Of a stretch of 64,000 nt of DNA, positions 10,074 through 18,657 are shown piece by piece (within the stretch, counting starts at the first letter, position 1; every line of letters begins with the position of its first letter). The translations under genes were made by a program, and so were the position numbers. The notes beneath the pieces were generated by a model. It made no database searches. It was not told the origin of the DNA and saw only the letters and a list, made by a program, of their open reading frames with translations. This DNA comes from Amycolatopsis alba DSM 44262 (GTDB taxonomy: Bacteria; Actinomycetota; Actinomycetes; Mycobacteriales; Pseudonocardiaceae). The DNA lies in NCBI RefSeq assembly GCF_000384215.1, contig NZ_KB913032.1:8765605-8829604 (forward strand), in the 5' to 3' direction.

Positions 10074-10691
10074 TTACTCGGGTCGCAGCGAGGCCAGCAG
10101 GAGATCGGCGAAGTGGTCGCCGATCTGGCGGGCCGAGAGCGCGCCACCACGCCGGTACCAGGAACCGAGGTGGTGCACCGAGCCGAAGAAGAAGTCGACG
10201 ATCACGTCGGCCGGTTTGTCCGCGCGGAATTCGCCGGACTCCTGGCCTTCTTCGATCAGCGTGCGGAACCGCTCGTGGTACTTGCGGCGTTCCGCACGGA
10301 CGGCCTTCTGCTTCTCCACGCCGAGCTGGTGCATGGACTGCATGAAGATCGTGTTGTCGTCGAGGTTGTCGATCGTGCTGACGACGACGTCGGAGCCGGC
10401 GGACCGCAGCCGCTCCCGCAGTGGTGCCTCACTCGAGGCCACCTTTTCCAGTTGCTCGGTCTGTGCGCGCAGCACACGGGCGTAGATCTCGTAAAGGAGG
10501 TCGTCCTTGGAGCCGAAGTAGTGGTACATCGCGCCCTTGGTGACCCCGGCCGCCTCGACGATCTCCTGCACGGAGGTGCGGTCGAAGCCCTTCTTGGCGA
10601 AGAGCTTCGTGGCGTGCGACAACAGACGGCGCGGGACGGCGGCCTGATCCTCGCCGCTCGCCTCGGCCTTCCGGGTGGTCGCTCGTGTCAT
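10074..10691 (-). CDS. TetR-family repressor, likely of the acyl-CoA operon
   Basis: 205 residues. The N-terminal helix-turn-helix is clear (about 30-75): AKKGFDRTSVQEIVEAAGV then GAMYHYFGSKDDLL. The C-terminal ligand domain is of the type found in TetR proteins that sense acyl-CoA esters. Read away from the LAL regulator gene and towards the catabolic operon. A palindrome in its own promoter (10724-10733) and a related one at 4996-5011 suggest autoregulation and control of the 3734-9587 operon. A role in the polyketide cluster is less likely. Confidence 0.85.
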   Translation of the reverse strand: MTRATTRKAEASGEDQAAVPRRLLSHATKLFAKKGFDRTSVQEIVEAAGVTKGAMYHYFGSKDDLLYEIYARVLRAQTEQLEKVASSEAPLRERLRSAGSDVVVSTIDNLDDNTIFMQSMHQLGVEKQKAVRAERRKYHERFRTLIEEGQESGEFRADKPADVIVDFFFGSVHHLGSWYRRGGALSARQIGDHFADLLLASLRPE

Positions 10692-10723
10692 GGCCGGCTC
10701 CTTCTCGTGCGGACTCTCAGCAT

Positions 10724-10733
10724 ACCGGCCGGT
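10724..10733 (-). promoter_or_regulatory. TetR self-operator
   Basis: Perfect 10-bp palindrome ACCGGCCGGT, 33 bp upstream of the TetR start and in the region shared with the divergent LAL gene. Its TACCG half-site matches the operator at 4996-5011. Confidence 0.5.
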
Positions 10734-10864
10734 TTGTCGATGGCCGGAGAACCGCCGGTGCCCGGAAGCAATTACCGGTCACTGGCCGCTCGAGACGGCT
10801 CCGGCGGCATGGTTCATACGGTTGGGTGACGGTCAGCCGGGCTCCATCCTGGTGAACTGGGCGC

Positions 10865-13648
10865 ATGAGCACCAGGCACCCGAGCGCCGGGACGGGACTG
10901 CGGGCCGACGTCCGCACCGAGGAGGTCAAGATCCTGCGGGACGACGCCGACCCCGGCGCGACCCCGCTGACCGTGCTCGCCGGCGAACCCGGCTGCGGGC
11001 GCGGCACGGTGCTCGACAGGCTCGCCGAGGAACTCACCCCGTCGGCCAAGGTGCTGGTGCTGCGGCTGGCCGAACTCGACCGGGCGCTCCCGTACGGCGC
11101 GATCTTCCGGCTTCTCGTCCTCCTCGGCGCGGACCGGGCCGAAGAGGAGCCCGCGCGGCGATCCGTGCTGGCCATGCTGGCCAGGGCGGGCGAGACCACG
11201 CCGACCCCGGAGACCGTCGCGAAGATCGCGACGGCCGTGTTCGCCCTCCTGCGCACGCAGACCCCGCTGGTGGTCCTGGTCGACGACGCGCAGTGGCTCG
11301 ACGAGCACACCGCCCGGCTGGTGAGCCCGCTGCTGCACCGGTGTTCGGCGGAGACGCCGATCAGCGTGGTCGCGACGCTGCGGATCGGCGCGGGGGACGA
11401 CCTGTCCGGGAGTCCCGCGCTGCAAGGCGCGTTCGCCCGGCTGCGGGCGGGCGGCCGGGCGAAGTTGCGGTTCCTCCGGCCGCTTTCGCGAGCCCAATCG
11501 CGGTCCCTGCTGACCGGGCTGGTCTCGGCCATGCCGAACGACGGCCTGGTGACCGAACTGCACACCGCGGCACGGGGCAACCCTGCCGCGCTGACCGCGC
11601 TCGTGCAGGGCTACCGGGCGGCCGGGGCCCTGCGGATCGTCGACCGCACCGCCTACCGGGTCGACAGGGTCGACCGGCCGGTGGCCACCGAGGACCATCC
11701 GCTTCTGCGGGCGGTCACCGAGGCGGGCGGTGGTGTGCGGGAGGTGGCCGAGACGATGGCGGTGCTCGGCCCGCTCGGCCCGTCCGCCGCCGGGCTGGCC
11801 GCGACCGCGCTCGGCCGCCGGGAGGAGGACCTCCGCGCGGTGCTGGACAGGCTCGTCGCCGAACGCGTCCTGATCCGGGACCCCGGCGGCGGCCACCGGT
11901 TCCGGGTCCCCGCCGTCCGGGACGCCCTGCTGACCGGGATCGGGCCGTATGCTTCGCGCAGCCTGGCCGCTCAAGCGATCCACGCCGTGTGGTCGGGATC
12001 CGCGACCGCCTCCGACCCGGATCTGGTGCTCGACTGGATCACCCAGGCCGGGTCACTCGTCGACACGCGCCGTGCGTCGGCCGAGCTGCTCGAGAACGGC
12101 GAGCGGGTCCTGTTCACCGACGGCGCCAAGGCGGAACGCTGGCTCCACGCGACGTTGTCCTGGGTGACCGAACCGCCCGCGCGGACGGCCGTGCTGATGA
12201 TGCTGAGCTCGGCCAAGGCGCTGCACTACCGGGCGGCCGAAGCCGGGGACTGCGCGCGGCAGGTGCTCTGCAAGCATCTCGGCCATCTCGAACCGGCGCA
12301 GGCGCAGGAACTGTCGACGGTGTTCATCTCCGGGCTCGCCGCCCGCGGCGATGTCGGTGAGCTCGCCGAGATCGCCGCGGGCGCGTCACCGGTGCTGCCG
12401 GACGACCCCGCCCTGATGGTGATCAACCGGGCGTACGCGCTGCTGCTGAGCCACCGCTGGATCGAGACGCGGGACCTGCTCGAACGGGAACGCGCGGTAT
12501 GGACCGGCAGTAACCACATCACCGCCGACTTCGGCACGATGTTCCTCGCGGCCTGCGGCGTCGTGCTCGGTGACACCTCCCAGATGCACACCCTCATGGC
12601 GCATCCGGAACTGTGGCGGTCCACGCATTTGCCGCAGTACGAGGTCGAACAGCACCGGTTCGAAGTGGAAATGCTGTTGCAGCTGGGGGATCTCCGGCAG
12701 GCGCGACGGCGGATCACCGAATCCGGGCTGAACGCCGAACAGCTGCCCATCGCCAACCGGTTCGCGGTGAACTACCTGGGCGGGGACTGGCCCGAAGCGA
12801 TGGAACTGGCCCGCCGGACCATGCTGGGCGGCACCGATCCGGCGCGACCGCTGCACTACCTGCTGACGCAATGCGCGATCCGGATCCTCGGCGCGCAGGG
12901 CTGGCTCTCACGGGCCAGGACACTCGCCGCCGACAGCCGTCCCTCCGGGATGCGGCACACGCTCGACCATGCCGAGTTCACCGTGCTCAGCAAACTCGGG
13001 GACACCGAAGGCGCCGACGCCTTGCTGTACTCGGCCGCGCGCAGCGCCGACGCGGGCGGCTACGTCCTGGGCACCGAAGACCTCTGGGCCGACCTGGCGC
13101 GCTCCGCGCTGGCAAGGAACAAGCAGCGCGAAGGGGAACACTGGGTGCGACGCGCGGCGCGCACGGCGACCCAGCTCGACACCGCCCGCGCGCACCAGAA
13201 TCACCACCTGGCACGTGCGGCGGTCCACCGCGAACCCGCCGCGGCCCGGCGCGCCGCGGCCATCGCCCGCGAACGCCGCGACGTCCCGTACGAGTCGGCG
13301 ATGACACTCCTGCAGGCAGGCCTCGCCGGGCACCGGCCCGAGCAGTCGTGGACCGAGGCGTACGAACTGTTCGGCGAGGTCGGCGCCTGGTTCTGGCGAG
13401 GCCGTGTGCGGAAAATGTTGCGCGACAACGGCTTCGCCGGTCCAGGCCGCACGGAGACGACCGCCGAGAACGAACGGCTGCTGGCGATCCTCGTCGCCGA
13501 GGGCCTCACCAACCGGCAGCTGGCGGTCGTCCTCGAAACCAGCGAGAAGAGCGTGGAGGGCAGGCTCAGCAGGCTGTTCTCCCGGACCGGGTACACATCA
13601 CGGGTGGAGCTCGCGGCCGCGATCCTGACCGGCGAATACCGCACCTGA
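10865..13648 (+). CDS. LuxR-type large ATP-binding regulator (LAL)
   Basis: 927 residues, the usual LAL size (about 900-1000). N-terminal AAA-type module with a P-loop region GEPGCGRGT (about 39-47) and a Walker B stretch VVLVDDAQWLD (about 136-146). The middle is a helical repeat region. The C-terminus carries a LuxR-like helix-turn-helix (about 870-920: AEGLTNRQLAVVLETSEKSVEGRLSRL, here split for brevity). Odd point: in the P-loop the Lys of GxxxxGK[ST] is Arg and the next residue is Gly, so ATP hydrolysis may be lost. LALs often activate macrolide and polyene clusters; the location beside a SARP and facing the PKS operon makes it a probable pathway regulator. Confidence 0.85.
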   Translation: MSTRHPSAGTGLRADVRTEEVKILRDDADPGATPLTVLAGEPGCGRGTVLDRLAEELTPSAKVLVLRLAELDRALPYGAIFRLLVLLGADRAEEEPARRSVLAMLARAGETTPTPETVAKIATAVFALLRTQTPLVVLVDDAQWLDEHTARLVSPLLHRCSAETPISVVATLRIGAGDDLSGSPALQGAFARLRAGGRAKLRFLRPLSRAQSRSLLTGLVSAMPNDGLVTELHTAARGNPAALTALVQGYRAAGALRIVDRTAYRVDRVDRPVATEDHPLLRAVTEAGGGVREVAETMAVLGPLGPSAAGLAATALGRREEDLRAVLDRLVAERVLIRDPGGGHRFRVPAVRDALLTGIGPYASRSLAAQAIHAVWSGSATASDPDLVLDWITQAGSLVDTRRASAELLENGERVLFTDGAKAERWLHATLSWVTEPPARTAVLMMLSSAKALHYRAAEAGDCARQVLCKHLGHLEPAQAQELSTVFISGLAARGDVGELAEIAAGASPVLPDDPALMVINRAYALLLSHRWIETRDLLERERAVWTGSNHITADFGTMFLAACGVVLGDTSQMHTLMAHPELWRSTHLPQYEVEQHRFEVEMLLQLGDLRQARRRITESGLNAEQLPIANRFAVNYLGGDWPEAMELARRTMLGGTDPARPLHYLLTQCAIRILGAQGWLSRARTLAADSRPSGMRHTLDHAEFTVLSKLGDTEGADALLYSAARSADAGGYVLGTEDLWADLARSALARNKQREGEHWVRRAARTATQLDTARAHQNHHLARAAVHREPAAARRAAAIARERRDVPYESAMTLLQAGLAGHRPEQSWTEAYELFGEVGAWFWRGRVRKMLRDNGFAGPGRTETTAENERLLAILVAEGLTNRQLAVVLETSEKSVEGRLSRLFSRTGYTSRVELAAAILTGEYRT

Positions 13649-13748
13649 ATCCCGCATTCAGCGGACTGAACGCGTGGAGGGGCGCGCGCGTTTAGCAGTG
13701 GAGACGTCCACAGTCAACACATCGGGCGGTAACTGGCATCGTTCTCGG

Positions 13749-13761
13749 GTGCCACTGGCAC
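13749..13761 (+). promoter_or_regulatory. Palindrome in the SARP promoter region
   Basis: GTGCCACTGGCAC, perfect 6+6 bp arms around one base, about 95 bp before the SARP start in the 207-bp gap after the LAL gene. A further TGAGCCAG follows at once. Possible operator; no known consensus matched. Confidence 0.3.
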
Positions 13762-13855
13762 TGAGCCAGTATCCGCGCCACAACGTTGTCGGGAGGCGGG
13801 GTGCGGGGCCACGGTGGAGATCGTCTTCGCAAGTCCTGAACAAGGTGGTGACCCC

Positions 13856-16237
13856 GTGCGTTTCGATCTACTCGGCCCCTTCAACGTCGTGCACGACGGA
13901 CGTCCGGTCGTGCTGCGCGGGGCGACCCAGCGAGCCGTGCTCGCCTATCTCCTGTTGCGCCACAACGAGGTCATCGCCACCAGCACCCTGCTGCAGGCGA
14001 TCTGGGCGGACGAGATCCCCGCCACCGCGCGCAAGATGGTGCAGAACGCGGTTTCGGGGCTGCGCGCCACGCTGGCCCAGCGGACCGGCGCCACCGAGCA
14101 GGCCATGCTGCTCACCCACGCGCCCGGCTACCTGCTGCGGGTCGACAGCGACCAGGTCGACGTCTCCCGGTTCCGGCGGCTCGCCACCGAGGGCCGCACG
14201 GCGCAGGCGGGCGGCGACGTCGAGCGGGCCGTCTCGGCCTACCGCGACGCGCTCGCGCTGTGGCGTGGCCCGGTGCTCGCCGACCTCACCGAGACCGGCG
14301 TGGTGTGGCCCGAACTGGTCGCGCTGGAGGACCAGCGGATCGCCCTCCACGAGGATCTCTTCGGCCTGGAGCTGGACCGGGGACACCATCACGAGGTGCT
14401 CACCGACCTGCGCGGGATGGCGGAGGCCAACCCGAACCGCGAGCGGCTCAACGCCCAGCTGATGACCGCGCTCTACCGCTGCGGCCGTCACGTCGACGCC
14501 CTCGAGGTCTACCGCGCGACGCGGGCCAGCCTCGCCGAGGGCCTCGGCCTGGAGCCGGGCAAGGAGCTGCGCGAGCTGGAACGCGCGATCCTCCAGCACG
14601 ACGAAACCCTGCTCACCCGGCGCCCGGATCCGGCACCGCGTCCCGCGTCCGAGCCGGTGCCCGCACCGGTGGTCGAACCGCTGCCGTTCACTCCCGCCCC
14701 GGTGATCGCACTGCCCCGCACGGAGCCCGTCGAGAGCGAGCGGAAGCCGGTCGTCGCGATCGGGGTCGCCCTGGCCACCCCGGACGACGACCCGGAAGAG
14801 GCCGTCGAGGTACAGGCGAGGCTGCGGACCGTCGTCGAGGAGGAGGCCCTCGCCGCGGGCGCGTACCTGCCGGGGGAATCGGGTCCGGTCGTGCTGGCCC
14901 TGTTCGGTCTCCCCCGCACCGATGACGACGACGCCGTCCACGCGACCAGGACCGCGCTGCGGATCCACGACCGGCTGACCACCGCCGGGATCGCCACCCA
15001 GATCGGCGTCGACAGCGGCGACGTCCTCGTCGAGTTCACCGCCGCCGGTCCCGGTCAGGTGGCGGGCCCCGTGCTGGACCGCTGTGTCCGTTCGGCGCTG
15101 CGCGCGCCCGAAGGCCGGATCCGGGTGTCGGACGCGGTCCGCGAGGCTTCCGAGCCCGCCGTGGTGCACGAGGCGTCGGAAGACTCGCCTGGCTGGTGGC
15201 ACGCCGTTTCCGCACGCCAGCACCCGGTGGCGGAGCCCGCCGATCCCGGCGGCTTCGTCGGCCGGGACCACGACCTCGATCTGCTGAGCCACCTGCTCGG
15301 CTTCGTCGAACGCGGCGGCCGCCCGCATCGGGTGACGATGCTCGGCGAGCCCGGCATCGGCAAGTCGCGGCTCCTCGCAGAGTTCGCCGAAACCCTTTCC
15401 GGGCAACCCCGGATCAGGGTGCTGGACGCCGGCGCCGACGTCACCGAAGCGTTCGCCGTCGTGCCGGGGCTGCTCCCCCAGACCGCCTCGCGACTGCGTA
15501 CCGAGGGCGGCGACTCGGCACTCCGGGCCGCCGCCGGCGAACTGACCGCCTACGGGCCGCTGGTGGTGCTGGCCGACGACCTGCATCGCGCCGGACCCGA
15601 GACCCAGGACGCGGTCGACCGGCTCGGGGAGTCCTGCGCGGGACTGCCGGTCCTGATCGTCGCGTCCGCCCGGCCCGGCCTGCTCGAAGCCGAACACGGC
15701 GAGCGCTGCGGCACGACGGTGACCCTCGCCCCGCTTTCCGACGACGCCGTCGGCAAACTGCTCGACAAGCTGCTGCCCGGCACCGCCCGGCTCATCCGCG
15801 GCAGGCAGGACCTGATCGCCAGGATCGGCGGGAACCCCCGGTTCGCGCACGCGTACGCCCAGGGGGTGCATGGCCGGACCGCCCCGTTTCCGGGACTGGG
15901 CCAGGCGATGACGCCCCCGCTGGTCCGCCGGACGCTCGCCGCGCAGCTCGACAACCTGCCCGCCGCCGAGAAATCCCTGCTGAAGGCGGCCAGTCTCACC
16001 GGTGACGCGTTCACCGCCGAGGACGTCGCCGCGGTCTGCGGCCGGGACACCGTCGAGATCGAGGGGACCCTGTCCCGGCTCGCGAGCCTCTCGGTGCTGC
16101 GCCGCGAAGACGACGACGCCGGCTACACGTTCCGCCGCGCGACGCTGCGGGAGCTGGTCTACCAGCGGATCCCGCGCGCGACCCGCACCGCGCTGCTCCG
16201 CCGCCCCGCCGTGCGCCGCGTCGAAGCCCTCGCCTGA
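13856..16237 (+). CDS. SARP regulator with cyclase-like and AAA ATPase domains
   Basis: 793 residues from GTG 13856, preferred because AAGGTGG precedes it and SARPs commonly begin M-R-F-x-x-L-G; GTG 13814 is an in-frame alternative. Domains: OmpR-like DNA-binding domain (about 1-95), bacterial transcriptional activation domain (about 100-250), Pro-rich linker, nucleotide-cyclase-like domain (about 297-442) lacking the metal-binding Asp of its first strand, then AAA ATPase (from about 465) with Walker A GEPGIGKSR (about 497) and Walker B VVLADDLH (about 570). SARPs activate antibiotic operons by binding direct repeats near -35 boxes. It ends shortly after the ATPase, without the long TPR region of AfsR-like relatives. 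Probable activator of the PKS operon, whose promoter lies outside this window. Confidence 0.85.
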   Translation: MRFDLLGPFNVVHDGRPVVLRGATQRAVLAYLLLRHNEVIATSTLLQAIWADEIPATARKMVQNAVSGLRATLAQRTGATEQAMLLTHAPGYLLRVDSDQVDVSRFRRLATEGRTAQAGGDVERAVSAYRDALALWRGPVLADLTETGVVWPELVALEDQRIALHEDLFGLELDRGHHHEVLTDLRGMAEANPNRERLNAQLMTALYRCGRHVDALEVYRATRASLAEGLGLEPGKELRELERAILQHDETLLTRRPDPAPRPASEPVPAPVVEPLPFTPAPVIALPRTEPVESERKPVVAIGVALATPDDDPEEAVEVQARLRTVVEEEALAAGAYLPGESGPVVLALFGLPRTDDDDAVHATRTALRIHDRLTTAGIATQIGVDSGDVLVEFTAAGPGQVAGPVLDRCVRSALRAPEGRIRVSDAVREASEPAVVHEASEDSPGWWHAVSARQHPVAEPADPGGFVGRDHDLDLLSHLLGFVERGGRPHRVTMLGEPGIGKSRLLAEFAETLSGQPRIRVLDAGADVTEAFAVVPGLLPQTASRLRTEGGDSALRAAAGELTAYGPLVVLADDLHRAGPETQDAVDRLGESCAGLPVLIVASARPGLLEAEHGERCGTTVTLAPLSDDAVGKLLDKLLPGTARLIRGRQDLIARIGGNPRFAHAYAQGVHGRTAPFPGLGQAMTPPLVRRTLAAQLDNLPAAEKSLLKAASLTGDAFTAEDVAAVCGRDTVEIEGTLSRLASLSVLRREDDDAGYTFRRATLRELVYQRIPRATRTALLRRPAVRRVEALA

Positions 16238-16262
16238 CGGCTTCGGCCGGGCCCACACGCGT

Positions 16263-16393
16263 GACTCGCGTGATTGAACACGGGACTCGCGTGATTGGAG
16301 ACGGAACTCGCGTGATTGGACGAGTTCCGTCTCTGATCACGCGAGTCACGGGTCTGATCACGCGAGTTGCGGCTTCAAGCACGCGAGTTACGG
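16263..16393. repeat. Cluster of ACTCGCGTGATT repeats in both orientations
   Basis: At least three copies of ACTCGCGTGATT (from about 16264, 16284 and 16307) are followed by copies of the complement (GATCACGCGAGT at about 16336 and 16356; a variant CACGCGAGT at about 16380). Within it, 16298-16310 and 16321-16333 are perfect 13-bp inverted arms with a 10-nt loop. It lies between the ends of two convergent operons, so it may add to transcription termination; the repeated unit also suggests a genus-specific intergenic palindrome. Confidence 0.8.
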
Positions 16394-16408
16394 GTCTGGT
16401 CACGGGAA

Positions 16409-16438
16409 AGCCCCCGGTCGCCGAAGCGGCCGGGGGCT
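16409..16438. terminator. Bidirectional hairpin terminator
   Basis: AGCCCCCGG / CCGGGGGCT arms, extended inward with one wobble pair to a CGAA tetraloop. Placed 17 bp after the end of the minus-strand operon and 170 bp after the SARP stop, so it can serve both converging transcripts. Confidence 0.75.
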
Positions 16439-16454
16439 GACGTCGTGACCAGGG

Positions 16455-17159
16455 TCAGCCGGTGGGGCGCTGCATCACGTCCGAGGTGTACTTGACCGAC
16501 GAAGGCTCGTGCCGCGAGGTGAACGGGCACTTCCAGTCCTCTTCGGTCATCCGGCCGGAGAAGTGGCGGGACGGCATCTGGTACTCGTAGGTGGTGAAGC
16601 TCGGGTTCACCGAGCCGTTGTTGGTCGTCTCGCGTTTGCGGATCGCGTCCTGCATCGAGAAGAACTTGTCCCCCAGCAACATGAACTGCATCAGCGAGTT
16701 GAACGCGATCGCCGGCCGCGAGAACCGGCGGCTCGCGCGGGAAGAGCCGGGGTGCATGCCGACGACGAAGAACGAGTGCCCGGCGACGTGGAACCCGAAG
16801 TTCGGCTCGTCAGGGTCGGAAGTCGCGCCTTCGTCGAGACCGTAGGTGCGGCTGTCGATGTCGTGGATGAGCTGGAGATGGCGCCACAGCAGGCGTTCGT
16901 ACTCCTCCTCGTCGAGAACACCGCCGGGTTCCTCGAAGGTGGACACGAAGGTGCGGAAACTCTTGTCCGACAACGTGGGCCGGATACCGCGGGCGTAGCC
17001 GAGCATGTCGCGGTAGTGGGCGCGCGCCGATTCCGGATCCCCCAGCGCCGGGTAGTGGCCGTGGACGATCGAGCCCTTTTTCAGCGCCGCGCGAGCGCCG
17101 AGACAGCTGAACTCCGTGGTCTGGATGAACGCTTCGAGCTCCGCTTTCGGGTCGCTCAT
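16455..17159 (-). CDS. YqcI/YcgG-family protein, probable haem-dependent N-oxygenase
   Basis: 234 residues, ATG 17159 overlapping the PPTase stop by 4 bp; last gene of the operon. Family signatures: FSCLGARAALKKGS (about 17-30, C19), then VVGMHPGSSRASRRF (132-146, H136) and AFNSLMQF (152-159). Members of YqcI/YcgG studied so far include, from memory, haem-dependent enzymes that hydroxylate nitrogen of arginine-like substrates (GntA of guanitoxin; DcsA of D-cycloserine may belong here). Translational coupling to PKS tailoring genes argues for an oxidative step on the polyketide or on its starter, most plausibly N-hydroxylation of an amine or guanidine. Substrate is inferred, not shown. Confidence 0.75.
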   Translation of the reverse strand: MSDPKAELEAFIQTTEFSCLGARAALKKGSIVHGHYPALGDPESARAHYRDMLGYARGIRPTLSDKSFRTFVSTFEEPGGVLDEEEYERLLWRHLQLIHDIDSRTYGLDEGATSDPDEPNFGFHVAGHSFFVVGMHPGSSRASRRFSRPAIAFNSLMQFMLLGDKFFSMQDAIRKRETTNNGSVNPSFTTYEYQMPSRHFSGRMTEEDWKCPFTSRHEPSSVKYTSDVMQRPTG

Positions 17160-17914
17160 TTCACTCCGCCTTTCCGGTGCTCCCCGGCTGCTCGCTGCCT
17201 GCCGGGAAGCCAGTCGAAGGCGCGCACGGTGACCGGGCGCGCCGGGACGGCCAGCGCGGCCGCGTTGCCGGCGCCGGCGTCCAGTTCCGTGATCGTCCAC
17301 TCAGGACGGTCGTCGAAGACGACGTCACCGCCGGTGAGGGTGAAGGAGGGGCCCGGCAGTCCGGCCAGGCCGGTGCCGTCGACCTTGAGATAGGCCTCCT
17401 TGCAGGTCCAGTACCGGAAGAAGGCCAGCGGCTCGCGCACGGTGGCGGCCTCTTCCGGACGCAGCGTCCGGGCGGCCAGGCCGTCGTGGTCGACCTCCCG
17501 GACCTCTTCGATGTCGACGCCGACCCGGACCCCGGCGGTGACCGCGACCAGCGCCAGCGCGCCGGAGCGGGACAGGCTGAACTCGATCCCCGTCTCACCT
17601 GCCAGTGCCGGGCGGTCGCCGTCCCGCGTGAAGCGCAGCGCGGACGGCGCGGCGCCCGTGTACGAGGCGAGGATGTCGCGCAGCGCGACATGCGAGGCCA
17701 GGAACCGGGCCCGTTCTTCGTCCACCGCGATGGCGGCCGCGCGGCGCAGCTCGTCTTCGGAGAGCGCGCCGAGCAGGCCGTAGACCTCGGCCGAGCCAGG
17801 GGCGAGCACCCGCGCGAGGGGGATCCGCCACACGTGCGCGTCCCGGCCGGGGCGCAGCCGCTCGCCCAGCGCGCCCGAAGGCTGTTTCCAGGCCGAGAAC
17901 CATTGCGTCGTCAT
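17156..17914 (-). CDS. Sfp-type 4'-phosphopantetheinyl transferase
   Basis: 252 residues from ATG 17914, the normal Sfp length; the frame is open upstream but the 4-bp overlap with the thioesterase stop fixes the start. The GVDIEEV metal-binding motif (D and E near 131-133) and FRYWTCKEAYLKVDGTG (W near 168, K and E near 171-172) are intact. It transfers phosphopantetheine from CoA to the Ser of carrier domains and would activate the eight PKS carrier domains in view and the free ACP at 20854-21105. Confidence 0.9.
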   Translation of the reverse strand: MTTQWFSAWKQPSGALGERLRPGRDAHVWRIPLARVLAPGSAEVYGLLGALSEDELRRAAAIAVDEERARFLASHVALRDILASYTGAAPSALRFTRDGDRPALAGETGIEFSLSRSGALALVAVTAGVRVGVDIEEVREVDHDGLAARTLRPEEAATVREPLAFFRYWTCKEAYLKVDGTGLAGLPGPSFTLTGGDVVFDDRPEWTITELDAGAGNAAALAVPARPVTVRAFDWLPGRQRAAGEHRKGGVK

Positions 17915-18657
17915 CGGCCCAGTTTTCGGTGGATCACCCCGAGCAGCTCCGGTACGCGCTGTTCGAGGTAGAAGTGCCCGCCGGGGTAGGTGACCATCGC
18001 CGAGTCGGCGGCGAGTTCGAGCCACGCCGACAGTTCGTCCAGATCGGCCCGCGGGTCGCGGTCGCCGCCGAACACGGTCAGCGGCACCGGCAACGGCTCC
18101 CCCGGCACATGCCGGTACGTCTCGTTGACCGCCAGGTCGGCCCGCATCAGCGGCAGGAACAGCGCCAGCAGTTCCCGTTCGCGCCGCAGGACGTCCGGCA
18201 GCCCGCCGAGAGCGTGGAGTTCGGCGGCGAGCCGCTCGTCTGGCAGGTCCCGCAGCTGGAGCCGGGTGTCGGGCAGCTGCGGCGCCGCCCTTCCCGACAC
18301 GAACAGGTGTTTCGGCAGCGTGGCCCCGCGCTCGGCGAGCCTGCGGGTGAGCAGGTACGCGGTCAGTGCGCCGACGCTGTGCCCGAAGAACGCGAAGTCC
18401 CCGGTCAGCGCGTCGCCGAGACCGTCGATGGCCGCGTCGACCAGGCTTTCGACGTCGGTGTGCGGCGTCTCGCGGCCGCGTTCGGCCCGGCCGGGCAGCT
18501 GAACCGGCAGGACGGCCAGCTCGTCGTCCGCCGCGAGGACCCATTCGCGGTAGACCGCCGCGCTCGCTCCCGCGTGCGGGAAGCAGAACAGCCTGGTCGC
18601 GCCGCCCGGCGGGATCCCGCCGGGCAGCCAGGGCCGGGTCGTGATCGGTACGGTCAT
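17911..18657 (-). CDS. Type II thioesterase
   Basis: 248 residues, typical of editing thioesterases of PKS/NRPS clusters. The alpha/beta-hydrolase triad can be placed: S94 in GHSVGA, Asp near 200 in GGDRDP and H228 in GGHFYL; the N-terminal FCFPHAGASA is the family hallmark. These enzymes clear stalled acyl groups from carrier domains. No thioesterase domain is present at the end of any PKS protein in this window, so this or an enzyme outside may also take part in release. Overlaps FkbH and PPTase genes by 4 bp each. Confidence 0.9.
   Translation of the reverse strand: MTVPITTRPWLPGGIPPGGATRLFCFPHAGASAAVYREWVLAADDELAVLPVQLPGRAERGRETPHTDVESLVDAAIDGLGDALTGDFAFFGHSVGALTAYLLTRRLAERGATLPKHLFVSGRAAPQLPDTRLQLRDLPDERLAAELHALGGLPDVLRRERELLALFLPLMRADLAVNETYRHVPGEPLPVPLTVFGGDRDPRADLDELSAWLELAADSAMVTYPGGHFYLEQRVPELLGVIHRKLGR

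Noticed and set aside
10054..10074. Short ACCGGG/CCCGGT hairpin between the convergent Cys-rich and TetR genes
   Set aside because: Only 6-bp arms overlapping both gene ends; too weak to call a terminator.
10675..12360. Overlapping + strand frame within the LAL gene
   Set aside because: Translation is Arg/Gly-rich and domain-free; the overlapping frame has Walker and LuxR features.
13814..13855. GTG 13814 as SARP start
   Set aside because: GTG 13856 has AAGGTGG ahead and gives the typical SARP N-terminus; kept only as an alternative.
16263..16393. CRISPR-like array
   Set aside because: Units are short, irregularly spaced and occur in both orientations, with no cas genes near.
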